Below are positions 12,957 through 25,800 of a stretch of 64,000 nt of DNA, one piece after another. The notes below the pieces were generated by a model. It did not search any database and was not told where the DNA came from. It saw only the letters and a list, made by a program, of their open reading frames with translations. Each line of letters begins with the position of its first letter. The stretch's first letter is position 1. Made by a program: the position numbers and the translations under genes. The DNA lies in contig OY743180.1 of the NCBI GenBank assembly GCA_963555705.1, positions 34,876,129-34,940,128 of the forward strand, read 5' to 3'. Source of the stretch: Ligustrum vulgare. Taxonomy: Eukaryota > Streptophyta > Magnoliopsida > Lamiales > Oleaceae.

Positions 12957-15900
12957 AGTATTCTACGAGCACGTCTTCTGCAATCAATACAAATATTTAA
13001 TCATTGTCAAGCAAATCTTAAATAATATTTTAAAGTATACAAAAATAAACTTTACAATAATAAATCTATTGCAATACTAAAATATGAAATTTCATAAACT
13101 TGTCTTACTCCAAATAAAAAAAATTTCAGTAGCAGTTCCAAACAATTGTTACTCGTACATCGACATACCTACCCCAGGTCCTTACCCTACCCGAATAAAA
13201 GTTACCAACTTCTTCAACTCCCAGTCCGACTCCTATTAGCTCAAGAAATCTATTTCAAACAAACAATAATAATGAATTCAAAATTGAAAACAAAATCTAA
13301 AGGGCCATAAGAATTTAAATAAATAAACTACTTCCCTTACGAGAAGTACGGTTGTAGCCAGTCCAACCGTCCATATTGAAAAGCATCCCGAAATGACAAG
13401 TATTCTACGGAAACAGCTTATGTAATCGTTAATAACAATCTTTCTCAAGCAAATCTTAACAAATATTTTAAAGAAAATAATAGTAAACAATGTAATAATA
13501 CATATACAGGAATACAAGAAGATGAAATTTCATACACTACTCTTACTTCTAATTATGAAATTTTAATAACCGCTCCAATCTATTGTTGCTCTCACCCCCA
13601 TTCCTTTAATTTAGTGTCTACTTCAGCTATTACTCCAACTGTGACTTACCAACTTCTACGACATCCCGTACTCGTATAATAGTTATTACTCACTTCACTC
13701 CTACTCCGACTCCTATTAACTCAAGTAATCTGCGTCAAACATACACTAATTATAAATTCAATATTAAAAACTAAATCGAACTGGCCATAATAAACATTTC
13801 ACTAAAAGAAATAATTCCCTTATAAGCAACTAGGTCGTCGGCATATCAAGTGTGTAGTGTTAAAACCATTCCAAAAGACCAGTATTCTACGAGCACGTCT
13901 TCTGCAATCAATACAAATATTTAATCATTGTCAAGCAAATCTTAAATAATATTTTAAAGTATACAAAAATAAACTTTACAATAATAAATCTATTGCAATA
14001 CTAAAATATGAAATTTCATAAACTTGTCTTACTCCAAATAAAAAAAATTTCAGTAGCAGTTCCTAACAATTGTTACTCGTACATCGACATACCTACCCCA
14101 GGTCCTTACCCTATCCGAATAAAAGTTACCAACTTCTTCAACTCCCAGTCCGACTCCTATTAGCTTAGGAAATCTACTTCAAACATACAATAATAATGAA
14201 TTCAAAACTGAAAACAAAATCTAAAGGGCCATAAGAATTTAAATAAATAAACTACTTCCCTTACGAGAAGTACGGTTGTAGCCAGTCCAAGCGTCCATAT
14301 TGAAAACCATCCCAAAAAGAGAAGTATTCTACGGAAACAGCTTATGTAATCGTTAATAACAATCTTTCTCAAGCAAATCTTTTAAAATATTTTAAAGAAA
14401 ATAATAGTACACAATGCAACAATACATATATAGCAATACAAGAAGATGAAATTTCATACACTACTCTTACTTCTACTTATGAAATTTTAATAACCGCTCT
14501 AACCTATTGTTACTCTCACCCCCATTCCTTAAATTTAGTGTCTACTTCAGCTATTACTCCAACTGTGACTTACCAACTTCTACGACATCCCGTACTCGTA
14601 TAATAGTTATTACTCACTTCACTCCTACTCCGACTCCTATTAACTCAAGTAATCTGCGTCAAACATACACTAATTATAAATTCAATATTAAAAACTAAAT
14701 CGAACTGGCCATAATAAACATTTCACTAAAAGAAATAATTCCCTTATAAGCAACTAGGTCGTCGGCATATCAAGTGTGTAGTGTTAAAACCATTCCAAAA
14801 GACCAGTATTCTACGAGCACGTCTTCTGCAATCAATACAAATATTTAATCATTGTCAAGCAAATCTTAAATAATATTTTAAAGTATACAAAAATAAACTT
14901 TACAATAATAAATCTATTGCAATACTAAAATATGAAATTTCATAAACTTGTCTTACTCCAAATAAAAAAAAATTCAGTAGCAGTTCCTAACAATTGTTAC
15001 TCGTACATCGACATACCTACCCCAGGTCCTTACCCTATCCGAATAAAAGTTACCAACTTCTTCAACTCCCAGTCCGACTCCTATTAGCTTAGGAAATCTA
15101 CTTCAAACATACAATAATAATGAATTCAAAACTGAAAACAAAATCTAAAGGGCCATAAGAATTTAAATAAATAAACTACTTCCCTTACGAGAAGTACGGT
15201 TGTAGCCAGTCCAAGCGTCCATATTGAAAACCATCCCAAAAAGAGAAGTATTCTACGGAAACAGCTTATGTAATCGTTAATAACAATCTTTCTCAAGCAA
15301 ATCTTTTAAAATATTTTAAAGAAAATAATAGTAAACAATGCAACAATACATATATAGCAATACAAGAAGATGAAATTTCATACACTACTCTTACTTCTAC
15401 TTATGAAATTTTAATAACCGCTCTAACCTATTGTTACTCTCACCCCCATTCCTTAAATTTAGTGTCTACTTCAGCTATTACTCCAACTGTGACTTACCAA
15501 CTTCTACGACATCCCGTACTCGTATAATAGTTATTACTCACTTCACTCCTACTCCGACTCCTATTAACTCAAGTAATCTGCGTCAAACATACACTAATTA
15601 TAAATTCAATATTAAAAACTAAATCGAACTGGCCATAATAAACATTTCACTAAAAGAAATAATTCCCTTATAAGCAACTAGGTTGTCGGCATATCAAGTG
15701 TGTAGTGTTAAAACCATTCCAAAAGACCAGTATTCTACGAGCACGTCTTCTGCAATCAATACAAATATTTAATCATTGTCAAGCAAATCTTAAATAATAT
15801 TTTAAAGTATACAAAAATAAACTTTACAATAATAAATCTATTGCAATACTAAAATATGAAATTTCATAAACTTGTCTTACTCCAAATAAAAAAAATTTCA

Positions 15901-18023
15901 GTAGCAGTTCCAAACAATTGTTACTCGTACATCGACATACCTACCCCAGGTCCTTACCCTACCCGAATAAAAGTTACCAACTTCTTCAACTCCCAGTCCG
16001 ACTCCTATTAGCTCAAGAAATCTATTTCAAACATACAATAATAATGAATTCAAAATTGAAAACAAAATCTAAAGGGCCATAAGAATTTAAATAAATAAAC
16101 TACTTCCCTTACGAGAAGTACGGTTGTAGCCAGTCCAACCGTCCATATTGAAAAGCATCCCGAAATGACAAGTATTCTACGGAAACAGCTTATGTAATCG
16201 TTAATAACAATCTTTCTCAAGCAAATCTTAACAAATATTTTAAAGAAAATAATAGTAAACAATGTAATAATACATATACAGGAATACAAGAAGATGAAAT
16301 TTCATACACTACTCTTACTTCTAATTATGAAATTTTAATAACCGCTCCAATCTATTGTTGCTCTCACCCCCATTCCTTTAATTTAGTGTCTACTTCAGCT
16401 ATTACTCCAACTGTGACTTACCAACTTCTACGACATCCCGTACTCGTATAATAGTTATTACTCACTTCACTCCTACTCCGACTCCTATTAACTCAAGTAA
16501 TCTGCGTCAAACATACACTAATTATAAATTCAATATTAAAAACTAAATCGAACTGGCCATAATAAACATTTCACTAAAAGAAATAATTCCCTTATAAGCA
16601 ACTAGGTCGTCGGCATATCAAGTGTGTAGTGTTAAAACCATTCCAAAAGACCAGTATTCTACGAGCACGTCTTCTGCAATCAATACAAATATTTAATCAT
16701 TGTCAAGCAAATCTTAAATAATATTTTAAAGTATACAAAAATAAACTTTACAATAATAAATCTATTGCAATACTAAAGTATGAAATTTCATAAACTTGTC
16801 TTACTCCAAATAAAAAAAAATTCAGTAGCAGTTCCTAACAATTGTTACTCGTACATCGACATACCTACCCCAGGTCCTTACCCTATCCGAATAAAAGTTA
16901 CCAACTTCTTCAACTCCCAGTCCGACTCCTATTAGCTTAGGAAATCTACTTCAAACATACAATAATAATGAATTCAAAACTGAAAACAAAATCTAAAGGG
17001 CCATAAGAATTTAAATAAATAAACTACTTCCCTTACGAGAAGTACGGTTGTAGCCAGTCCAAGCGTCCATATTGAAAACCATCCCAAAAAGAGAAGTATT
17101 CTACGGAAACAGCTTATGTAATCGTTAACAACAATCTTTCTCAAGCAAATCTTTTAAAATATTTTAAAGAAAATAATAGTACACAATGCAACAATACATA
17201 TATAGCAATACAAGAAGATGAAATTTCATACACTACTCTTACTTCTACTTATGAAATTTTAATAACCGCTCTAACCTATTGTTACTCTCACCCCCATTCC
17301 TTAAATTTAGTGTCTACTTCAGCTATTACTCCAACTGTGACTTACCAACTTCTACGACATCCCGTACTCGTATAATAGTTATTACTCACTTCACTCCTAC
17401 TCCGACTCCTATTAACTCAAGTAATCTGCGTCAAACATACACTAATTATAAATTCAATATTAAAAACTAAATCGAACTGGCCATAATAAACATTTCACTA
17501 AAAGAAATAATTCCCTTATAAGCAACTAGGTCGTCGGCATATCAAGTGTGTAGTGTTAAAACCATTCCAAAAGACCAGTATTCTACGAGCACGTCTTCTG
17601 CAATCAATACAAATATTTAATCATTGTCAAACAAATCTTAAATAATATTTTAAACTATACAAAAATAAACTTTACAATAATAAATCTATTGCAGTACTAA
17701 AATATGAAATTTCATAAACTTGTCTTACTCCAAATAAAAAAAATTTCAGTAGCAGTTCCTAACAATTGTTACTCGTACATCGACATACCTACCCCAGGTC
17801 CTAACCCTATCCGAATAAAAGTTACCAACTTCTTCAACTCCCAGTCCGACTCCTATTAGCTCAAGAAATCTATTTCAAACATACAATAATCATGAATTCA
17901 AAACTGAAAACAAAATCTAAAGGGCCATAAGAATTAAAATAAATAAACTACTTCCCTTACGAGAAGTACGGTTGTAGCCAGTCCAAGCGTCCATATTGAA
18001 AAGCATCCCGAAATGACAAGTAT
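12957..18023 (+). repeat. Higher-order block with 2772-bp trimer period
   Basis: Units alternate between two subtypes. In one, the A/B junction reads gaaaagcatcccgaaatgac (units 12957 and 15729). In the other it reads gaaaaccatcccaaaaagag (13881, 14805, 16653). Private variants recur 2772 bp (3 x 924) apart: ttccaaacaattg with ccctacccgaat at about 13137/13189 and 15909/15961, and agtacacaatgc at about 14407 and 17179. This marks duplication of a three-unit block: one complete copy, then a second cut by the solo LTR. Confidence 0.75.
18019..18023 (+). repeat. Target-site duplication (agtat), left of solo LTR
   Basis: The five bases agtat lie directly before the LTR end tgtaacgacc and recur at 19692-19696 directly after its other end. 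Removing the LTR and one copy restores the normal satellite sequence gacaagtattctacgg. Confidence 0.95.
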
Positions 18024-18700
18024 TGTAACGACCCAAAATTTTATAGAACTTGACCGGTCGTGCAAGCTTTATTTCCTTTATAGTTTATAATTTATAAAGG
18101 ATCTTGTTAGTTAAAAAAATTGAAGCAAACCATATGAATGAAATTTTTATCATTCAAACTCAATTTAAAATATATCATTGAGACTAATATAATACCAAAC
18201 TCTATTTTAAAAGAAATCGGATCAGTTAGAGCATTTACGTATAGCATGTCCTACACTTGCCTGCTTGTAGAATTTGGAACAATTCACAAATTTGATTTAA
18301 ATACTAGTCCTAATGAAAATACAATTGATAGAGACGGAACATTATTCTAATAATGTCTACTAGAATGCACCATCATTGTCAAAAGAACTAGGTGTCAGGC
18401 TAAAGTTTAAAATTTCCATAGGGGATAGATACGTACCAATTCATGAAGTTGGTCAAAACAATAAATGCGTAAATATCATACGTTCATGTAGAACTGCGTA
18501 GAAAACATTCTTAAATCCAAAATCAGAAACGGAACAATAGAAATATCCGTAAATTAACAAAATGAAATACTACTAGTAATAAAGTTATTTAATAAAAATT
18601 ACTCCAGATTTAATTATTGAAATCCTTAGATCCTGGCATCTCGACACCACTGCATCAACCTCCAATCAACGATCCGTTCTAATCTGTAAAATAGTAGGGG

Positions 18701-18719
18701 TGAGTATATGGAATACTCA
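18701..18719 (-). promoter_or_regulatory. Conserved LTR hairpin (TGAGTAT...ATACTCA)
   Basis: A perfect 7-bp inverted repeat with a 5-base loop. The same hairpin is found in both LTRs of the full element and, with a longer stem, in the unrelated nested LTR. On the LTR strand it is followed by a CCCCTACTATTTTACAG block. Its role is unknown; RNA structure in the transcribed part of the LTR is an inference. Confidence 0.6.
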
Positions 18720-19118
18720 GTAGGACACGAAAATTATGGTGCTATCCCGAATAAAATATCAAACGCATGTGCCAAGAATATCATACCGTCATCATATCTT
18801 TAGAAAACCGGTAAGAGCTCAATCATATCATATCTTTGGTACCGGATGGCCATAAACATCATATCATATCATATCATATCATTTACTTTCATAAGCATGA
18901 TAAATTAACAACATGGAAAAATAATTTAAACAGGATAAAATCAACTGCACCTCGTTATCCTACCTTAAGTCTTTGAAAAACTTGATTTGCTGCTCACAAA
19001 ATAAATTTTGTACTCCTTAAAACTGCTCAAGACTTGATAATATATTTCTTTCTTCGTAGACTATGAAGATTTTGGATGAATTCTATTTGCGTTTGCAAAT
19101 AAAAATATACTTAAAGAG

Positions 19119-19133
19119 ATATATATACACGTG
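19119..19133 (-). promoter_or_regulatory. LTR promoter candidate: G-box plus TATA box
   Basis: On the minus strand CACGTG (19128-19133) is followed immediately by TATATATAT (19119-19127). The arrangement is identical in the LTRs at 50381 and 57233. A G-box abutting a TATA box is a plausible core promoter for the retroelement; activity is not shown by sequence. Confidence 0.5.
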
Positions 19134-19186
19134 AAGGAAGAGTGGTGATACTTGAATAGGATTGTGTAAAATATCCTCACGTCTCT

Positions 19187-19293
19187 ATCATCATGAAATA
19201 TGAAATATCTTATAAAATATACTTGATGGGACACATCATCATGAAATGTGAAATATCTTATAAAATATACTTGATGGGACACATCATCATGAA
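19187..19293 (-). repeat. 48-bp tandem repeat upstream of the LTR TATA box
   Basis: Two full copies and one partial copy of a 48-bp unit beginning ttcatgatgat on the minus strand. The same array, with the same copy number, is present in the other two LTRs of the family. It lies just upstream of the G-box/TATA pair, where retroelement enhancer repeats are often found. Confidence 0.8.
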
Positions 19294-19691
19294 AGGAAGA
19301 GACCATTTCTATCCTACCTATCTAATCTAAAACCACTAAAATCCAAGAAACCTCATATTCTCTCTAAAATCTCAACGGCCATAACTTAACCATTATAACT
19401 CAAACACAAATAGTAAAATAACATTTATTGATAACTTCCTTAATCTTAAATAAATTAGGCTTCATTAATCCGAATCAAACTTTCTCGAGCCTATCATACA
19501 TGATTAAATACAAGCTATCCAACGAGCCCAATATTGATATATTTATCAATATCTCATAAAAACTTATATATATATGGGGTAAATTGAAAGAAATTTTGTA
19601 TATTTACCACTTAGCCCCTAACCTTCAAAACATGTATAATAGCATATAAAGAAAATAAATTTTGCTTTATGAAAATATTTGGGACCTTACA

Positions 19692-19696
19692 AGTAT
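19692..19696 (+). repeat. Target-site duplication (agtat), right of solo LTR
   Basis: Exact repeat of 18019-18023 flanking the solo LTR. The satellite unit continues without loss from here. Confidence 0.95.
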
Positions 19697-21935
19697 TCTA
19701 CGGAAACAGCTTATGTAATCGTTAATAACAATCTTTCTCAAGCAAATCTTAACAAATATTTTAAAGAAAATAATAGTAAACAATGTAATAATACATATAC
19801 AGCAATACAAGAAGATGAAATTTCATACACTACTCTTACTTCTAATTATGAAATTTTAATAACCGCTCCAACCTATTGTTGCTCTTACCCCTATTCGTTA
19901 AATTTAGTGTCTACTTCAGCTATTACTCCAACTGTGACTTACCAACTTCTACAACATCCCGTACTCGTATAATAGTTATTACTCACTTCACTCCTACTAC
20001 GACTCCTATTAACTCAAGTAATCTACGTCAAACATACACTAATTATAAATTCAATATTAAAAACTAAATCGAACTGGCCATAATAAACATTTCACTAAAA
20101 GAAATAATTCCCTTATAAGCAACTAGGTCGTTGGCATATCAAGTGTGTAGTGTTAAAACCATTCCAAAAGACCAGTATTCTACGAGCACGTCTCCTGCAA
20201 TCAATACAAATATTTAATCATTGTCAAGCAAATCTTAAATAATATTTTAAAGTATACAAAAATAAACTTTACAATAATAAATCTATTGCAATACTAAAAT
20301 ATGAAATTTCATAAACTTGTCTTACTCCAAATAAAAAAATTTCAGTAGAAGTTCCTAACAATAGTTACTCTGAATCCCATATTTGTTAAACTTTAGTTCC
20401 TATTTCCACTTTTACTCGTACATCGACATACCTACCCAAGGTCCTTCCCCTATCCGAATAAAAGTTACCAACTTCTTCAACTCCCGGTCCGACTCCTATT
20501 AACTCAAGAACTCTACTTCAAACATGCAATAATAATGAATTCAAAACTGAAAACAAAATCTAAAGGACCATAAGAATTTAAATAAATAAACTACTTCCCT
20601 TACGAGAAGTACGGTTGTAGCCAGTCCAAGCGTCCATATTGAAAAGCATCCCGAAATGACAAGTATTCTACGAAAACAGCTTATGTAATCGTTAATAACA
20701 ATCTTTCTCAAGCAAATCTTAACAAATATTTTAAAGAAAATAATAGCAAACAATGTAATAATACATATACAACAATACAAGAAGATGAAATTTCATACAC
20801 TACTCTTACTTCTAATTATGAAATTTTAATAACCGCTCCACCCTATTGTTGCTCTTACCCCCATTCGTTAAATTTAGTGTCTACTTCAGCTATTACTCCA
20901 ACTGTGACTTACCAACTGCTACAACATCCCGTACTCTTATAATAGTTATTACTCACTTCACTCCTACTCCAACTCCTATTAACTCAAGTAATCTACGTCA
21001 AACATACACTAATTATAAATTCAATATTAAAAACTAAATCGATCTGGCCATAATAAACATTTCACTAAAAGAATTAATTCCCTTATAAGCAACTAGGTCG
21101 TCGGCATATCAACTGTGTAGTGTTAAAACCATTCCAAAAGACCAGTATTCTACGAGCACGTCTTCTGCAATCAATACAAATATTTAATCATTGTCAAGCA
21201 AATCTTAAATAATATTTTAAAGTATACAAAAATAAACTTTACAATAATAAATCTATTGCAATACTAAAATATGAAATTTTATAAACTTGTCTTACTCCAA
21301 ATAAAAAAAATTTCAGGAGCAGTTCCTAACAATTGTTACTCGTACATCGACATACCTACCCCAGGTCCTTACCCTATCCGAATAAAAGTTACCAACTTCT
21401 TCAACTCCCAGTCCGACTCCTATTAGCTCAGGAAATCTACTTCAAACATACAATAATAATGAATTCAAAACTGAAAACAAAATCTAAAGGGCCATAAGAA
21501 TTTAAATAAATAAACTACTTCCCTTACGAGAAGTACGGTTGTAGCCATTCCAAGCGTCCAAATTGAAAATCATCCCAAAAAGACAAGTATTCTACGGAAA
21601 CAGCTTATGTAATCGTTAATAACAATCTTTCTCAAGCAAATCTTTTAAAATATTTTAAAGAAAATAATAGTAAACAATGCAACAATACATATATAGCAAT
21701 ACAAGAAGATGAAATTTCATACACTACTCTTACTTCTACTTATGAGATTTTAATAACCGCTCCAACCTTTTGTTACTCTCACCCCCATTCCTTAAATTTA
21801 GTGTCTACTTCAGCTATTACTCCAATTGTGACTTACCAACTTCTACGACATCCCGTACTCGTATAATAGTTATTACTCACTTCACTCCTACTCCGACTCC
21901 TATTAACTCAAGTAATCTGCGTCAAACATACACTA

Positions 21936-21945
21936 ATTATTGTCA
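21936..21945 (+). other. Deletion junction joining half B to the following half A
   Basis: In other units acactaattat continues with aaattcaat and about 175 more bases before cattgtcaagc. Here acactaattat is followed directly by tgtcaagc. The spacing from 21144 to 22863 is 1719 bp against an expected 1894 (924+970), giving a 175-bp loss that removes the end of one half B and the first part of the next half A. Only one or two bases of homology (at) are shared at the break. Confidence 0.85.
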
Positions 21946-22862
21946 AGCAAATCTTAAATAATATTTTAAAGTATACAAAAATAAATTTTACAATAATAAA
22001 TCTATTGCAATACTAAAATATGAAATTTCATACACTTGTCTTACTCCAAATAAAAAATTTTCAGTAGCAGTTCCTAACAATTGTTACTCTTAATCCCATA
22101 TTTGTTAAACTTTAGTTCCTATTTCCACTTTTACTCGTACATCGACATACCTACCCCAGGTCCTTCCCCTATCCGAATAAAAGTTACTAACTTCTTCAAC
22201 TCCCAGTTCGACTCCTATTAACTCAGGAAATCTACTTCAAACATACAATAATAATAAATTCAAAACTGAAAACAAAATTTAAAGGGCCATAAGAATTAAA
22301 ATAAATAAACTACTTCCCTTACGAGAAGTACGGTTGTAGCCAGTCCTAGCGTCCATATTGAAAAGCATCCCGAAATGACAAGTATTCTACGAAAACAGCT
22401 TATGTAATCGTTAATAACAATCTTTCTCAAGCAAATCTTAACAAATATTTTAAAGAAGATAATAGTAAACAATGTAATAATCCATATACAGCAATACAAG
22501 AAGATGAAATTTCATACACTACTCTTACTTCTACTTATGAAATTTTAATAACCGCTCCAACCTATTGTTGCTCTTACCCCCATTCGTTAAATTTAGTGTC
22601 TAGTTCAGCTATTACTCCAACTGTGACTTACCAACTCCTACAACATCCCGTACTCGTATAAAAGTTATTACTCACTTCACTCCTACTCCGACTCCTATTA
22701 ACTCAAGTAATCTACGTCAAACATACACTAATTATAAATTCAATATTAAAAACTAAATCGAACTGGCCATAATAAACATTTCACTAAAAGAATTAATTCC
22801 CATATAAGCAACTAGGTAGTCGGCATATCAAGTGTGTAGTGTTAAAACCATTCCAAAAGACC

Positions 22863-25800
22863 AGTATTCTACGAGCACGTCTTCTGAAATCAATACAATT
22901 ATTTAATCATTGTCAAGAAAATCTTAAATAATATTTTAAAGTATACAAAAATAAACTTTACAATAATAAATCTATTGCAATACTAAAATATGAAATTTCA
23001 TAAACTTGTCTTACTCCAAATAAAAAAAATTTCAGTAGCTGTTCCTAACAATTGTTACTCGTACATCGACATACCTACCCCAGGTCCTTACCCTATCCGA
23101 ATAAAAGTTACCAACTTCTTCAACTCCCGGTCCGACTCCTATTAGCTCTGGAAATCTACTTCAAACATACAATAATAATGAATTCAAAACTGAAAACAAA
23201 ATCTAAAGGGCCATAAGAATTTAAATAAATAAACTACTTCCCTTACGAGAAGTACGGTTGTAGCCAGTCCAAGCGTCCAAATTGAAAACCATCCCAAAAA
23301 GACAAGTATTCTACGGAAACAGCTTATGTAATCGTTAATAACAATCTTTCTCAAGCAAATCTTCTAAAATATTTTAAAGAAAATAATAGTAAACAATGCA
23401 ACAATACATATATAGCAATACAAGAAGATGAAATTTCATACACTACTCTTACTTCTACTTATGAGATTTTAATAACCGCTCCAACCTTTTGTTACTCTCA
23501 CCCCCATTCCTTAAATTTAGTGTCTACTTCAGCTATTACTCCAACTGTGACTTACCAACTTCTACGACATCCCGTACTCGTATAATAGTTATTACTCACT
23601 TCACTCCTACTCCGACTCCTATTAACTCAAGTAATCTGCGTCAAACATACACTAATTATAAATTCAATATTAAAAACTAAATCGAACTGGCCATAATAAA
23701 CATTTCACTAAAAGAAATAATTCCCTTATAAGCAACAAGGTTGTCGGCATATCAAGTGTGGAGTGTTAAAACCATTCCAAAAGACCAGTATTCTATGAGC
23801 ACGTCTTCTGAAATCAATACAAATATTTAATCATTGTCAAGCAAATCTTAAATAATATTTTAAAGTATACAAAAATAAACTTTACAATAATAAATCTATT
23901 GCAATACTAAAATATGAAATTTCATACACTTGTCTTACTCCAAATAAAAAATTTTCAGTAGCAGTTCCTAACAATTGTTACTCTTAATCCGATATTTGTT
24001 AAACTTTAGTTCCTATTTCCACTTTTACTCGTACATCGACATACCTACCCCAGGTCCTTCCCCTATCCGAATAAAAGTTACCAACTTCCTCAACTCCCAG
24101 TCCGACTCCTATTAGCTCAGGAAATCTATTTCAAACATACAATAATAATGAATTCAAAACTGAAAACAAAATCTAAAGGGCCATAAGAATTTAAATAAAT
24201 AAACTACTTCCCTTACGAGAAGTACGGTTGTAGCCAGTCCAAGCGTCCAAATTGAAAACCATCCCAAAATGACAAGTATTCTACGAAAACAGCTTATATA
24301 ATCGTTAATAACAATCTTTCTCAAGCAAATCTTAACAAATATTTTAAAGAAGATAATAGTAAACAATGTAATAATCCATATACAGCAATACAAGAAGATG
24401 AAATTTCATACACTACTCTTACTTCTACTTATGAAATTTTAATAACCGCTCCAACCTATTGTTGCTCTTACCCCCATTCGTTAAATTTAGTGTCTAGTTC
24501 AGCTATTACTCCAACTGTGACTTACCAACTCCTACAACATCCCGTACTCGTATAAAAGTTATTACTCACTTCACTCCTACTCCGACTCCTATTAACTCAA
24601 GTAATCTACGTCAAACATACACTAATTATAAATTCAATATTAAAAACTAAATCGAACTGGCCATAATAAACATTTCACTAAAAGAATTAATTCCCATATA
24701 AGCAACTAGGTAGTCGGCATATCAAGTGTGTAGTGTTAAAACCATTCCAAAAGACCAGTATTCTACGAGCACGTCTTCTGAAATCAATACAAATATTTAA
24801 TCATTGTCAAGAAAATCTTAAATAATATTTTAAAGTATACAAAAATAAACTTTACAATAATAAATCTATTGCAATACTAAAATATGAAATTTCATAAACT
24901 TGTCTTACTCCAAATAAAAAAAATTTCAGTAGCTGTTCCTAACAATTGTTACTCGTACATCGACATACCTACCCCAGGTCCTTACCCTATCCGAATAAAA
25001 GTTACCAACTTCTTCAACTCCCGGTCCCACTCCTATTAGCTCTGGAAATCTACTTCAAACATACAATAATAATGAATTCAAAACTGAAAACAAAATCTAA
25101 AGGGCCATAAGAATTTAAATAAATAAACTACTTCCCTTACGAGAAGTACGGTTGTAGCCAGTCCAAGCGTCCAAATTGAAAACCATCCCAAAAAGACAAG
25201 TATTCTACGGAAACAGCTTATGTAATCGTTAATAACAATCTTTATCAAGCAAATCTTCTAAAATATTTTAAAGAAAATAATAGTAAACAATGCAACAATA
25301 CATATATAGCAATACAAGAAGATGAAATTTCATACACTACTCTTACTTCTACTTATGAGATTTTAATAACCGCTCCAACCTTTTGTTACTCTCACCCCCA
25401 TTCCTTAAATTTAGTGTCTACTTCAGCTATTACTCCAACTGTGACTTACCAACTTCTACGACATCCCGTACTCGTATAATAGTTATTACTCACTTCACTC
25501 CTACTCCGACTCCTATTAACTCAAGTAATCTGCGTCAAACATACACTAATTATAAATTCAATATTAAAAACTAAATCGAACTGGCCATAATAAACATTTC
25601 ACTAAAAGAAATAATTCCCTTATAAGCAACAAGGTTGTCGGCATATCAAGTGTGGAGTGTTAAAACCATTCCAAAAGACCAGTATTCTATGAGCACGTCT
25701 TCTGAAATCAATACAAATATTTAATCATTGTCAAGCAAATCTTAAATAATATTTTAAAGTATACAAAAATAAACTTTACAATAATAAATCTATTGCAATA

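Larger units (their letters stand above)
1..18023 (+). repeat. Satellite array, left segment (about 19.5 units of 924 bp)
   Basis: Head-to-tail satellite with no gene. Taking the motif agtattctacg at the start of half A as unit start, units begin at 3, 927, 1824, 2748, 3718, 4642, 5565, 6489, 7413, 8337, 9261, 10185, 11109, 12033, 12957, 13881, 14805, 15729, 16653 and 17577. Spacing is 924 bp almost throughout. Exceptions are 897 (927-1823, a 27-bp deletion), 970 (2748-3717, the long form) and 923 (4642-5564). All units have the same orientation. The last unit is broken at 18023 by a solo LTR and resumes at 19692. Small ORFs of 63-79 codons recur in every unit on both strands only because the units are alike. 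Confidence 0.97.
18024..19691 (-). mobile_element. Solo LTR of the Ty3/gypsy (Tekay/Del-like) family
   Basis: This 1668-bp sequence is a complete LTR in reverse orientation. On the minus strand it begins TGTAAGGTCCC and ends GGGTCGTTACA, matching both LTRs of the full element at 46214-58339 along its length. By eye it differs at roughly one to two per cent of sites, with a few small indels, including one extra copy of a 5-bp atatc microsatellite unit near 18857-18880. It is flanked by a perfect 5-bp target duplication (agtat). No internal region, PBS or polypurine tract is present, so it is the usual product of recombination between the two LTRs of a formerly complete element. The insertion sits at the very start of half B of the unit beginning at 17577. 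Short ORFs of 70 and 81 codons inside it recur in the other LTR copies only by homology. Confidence 0.95.

Noticed and set aside
1..18023. CRISPR-like or bacterial repeat array
   Set aside because: The repeats are contiguous ~0.9-kb units without unique spacers, and the retroelements are plant-type; the sequence is eukaryotic satellite DNA.
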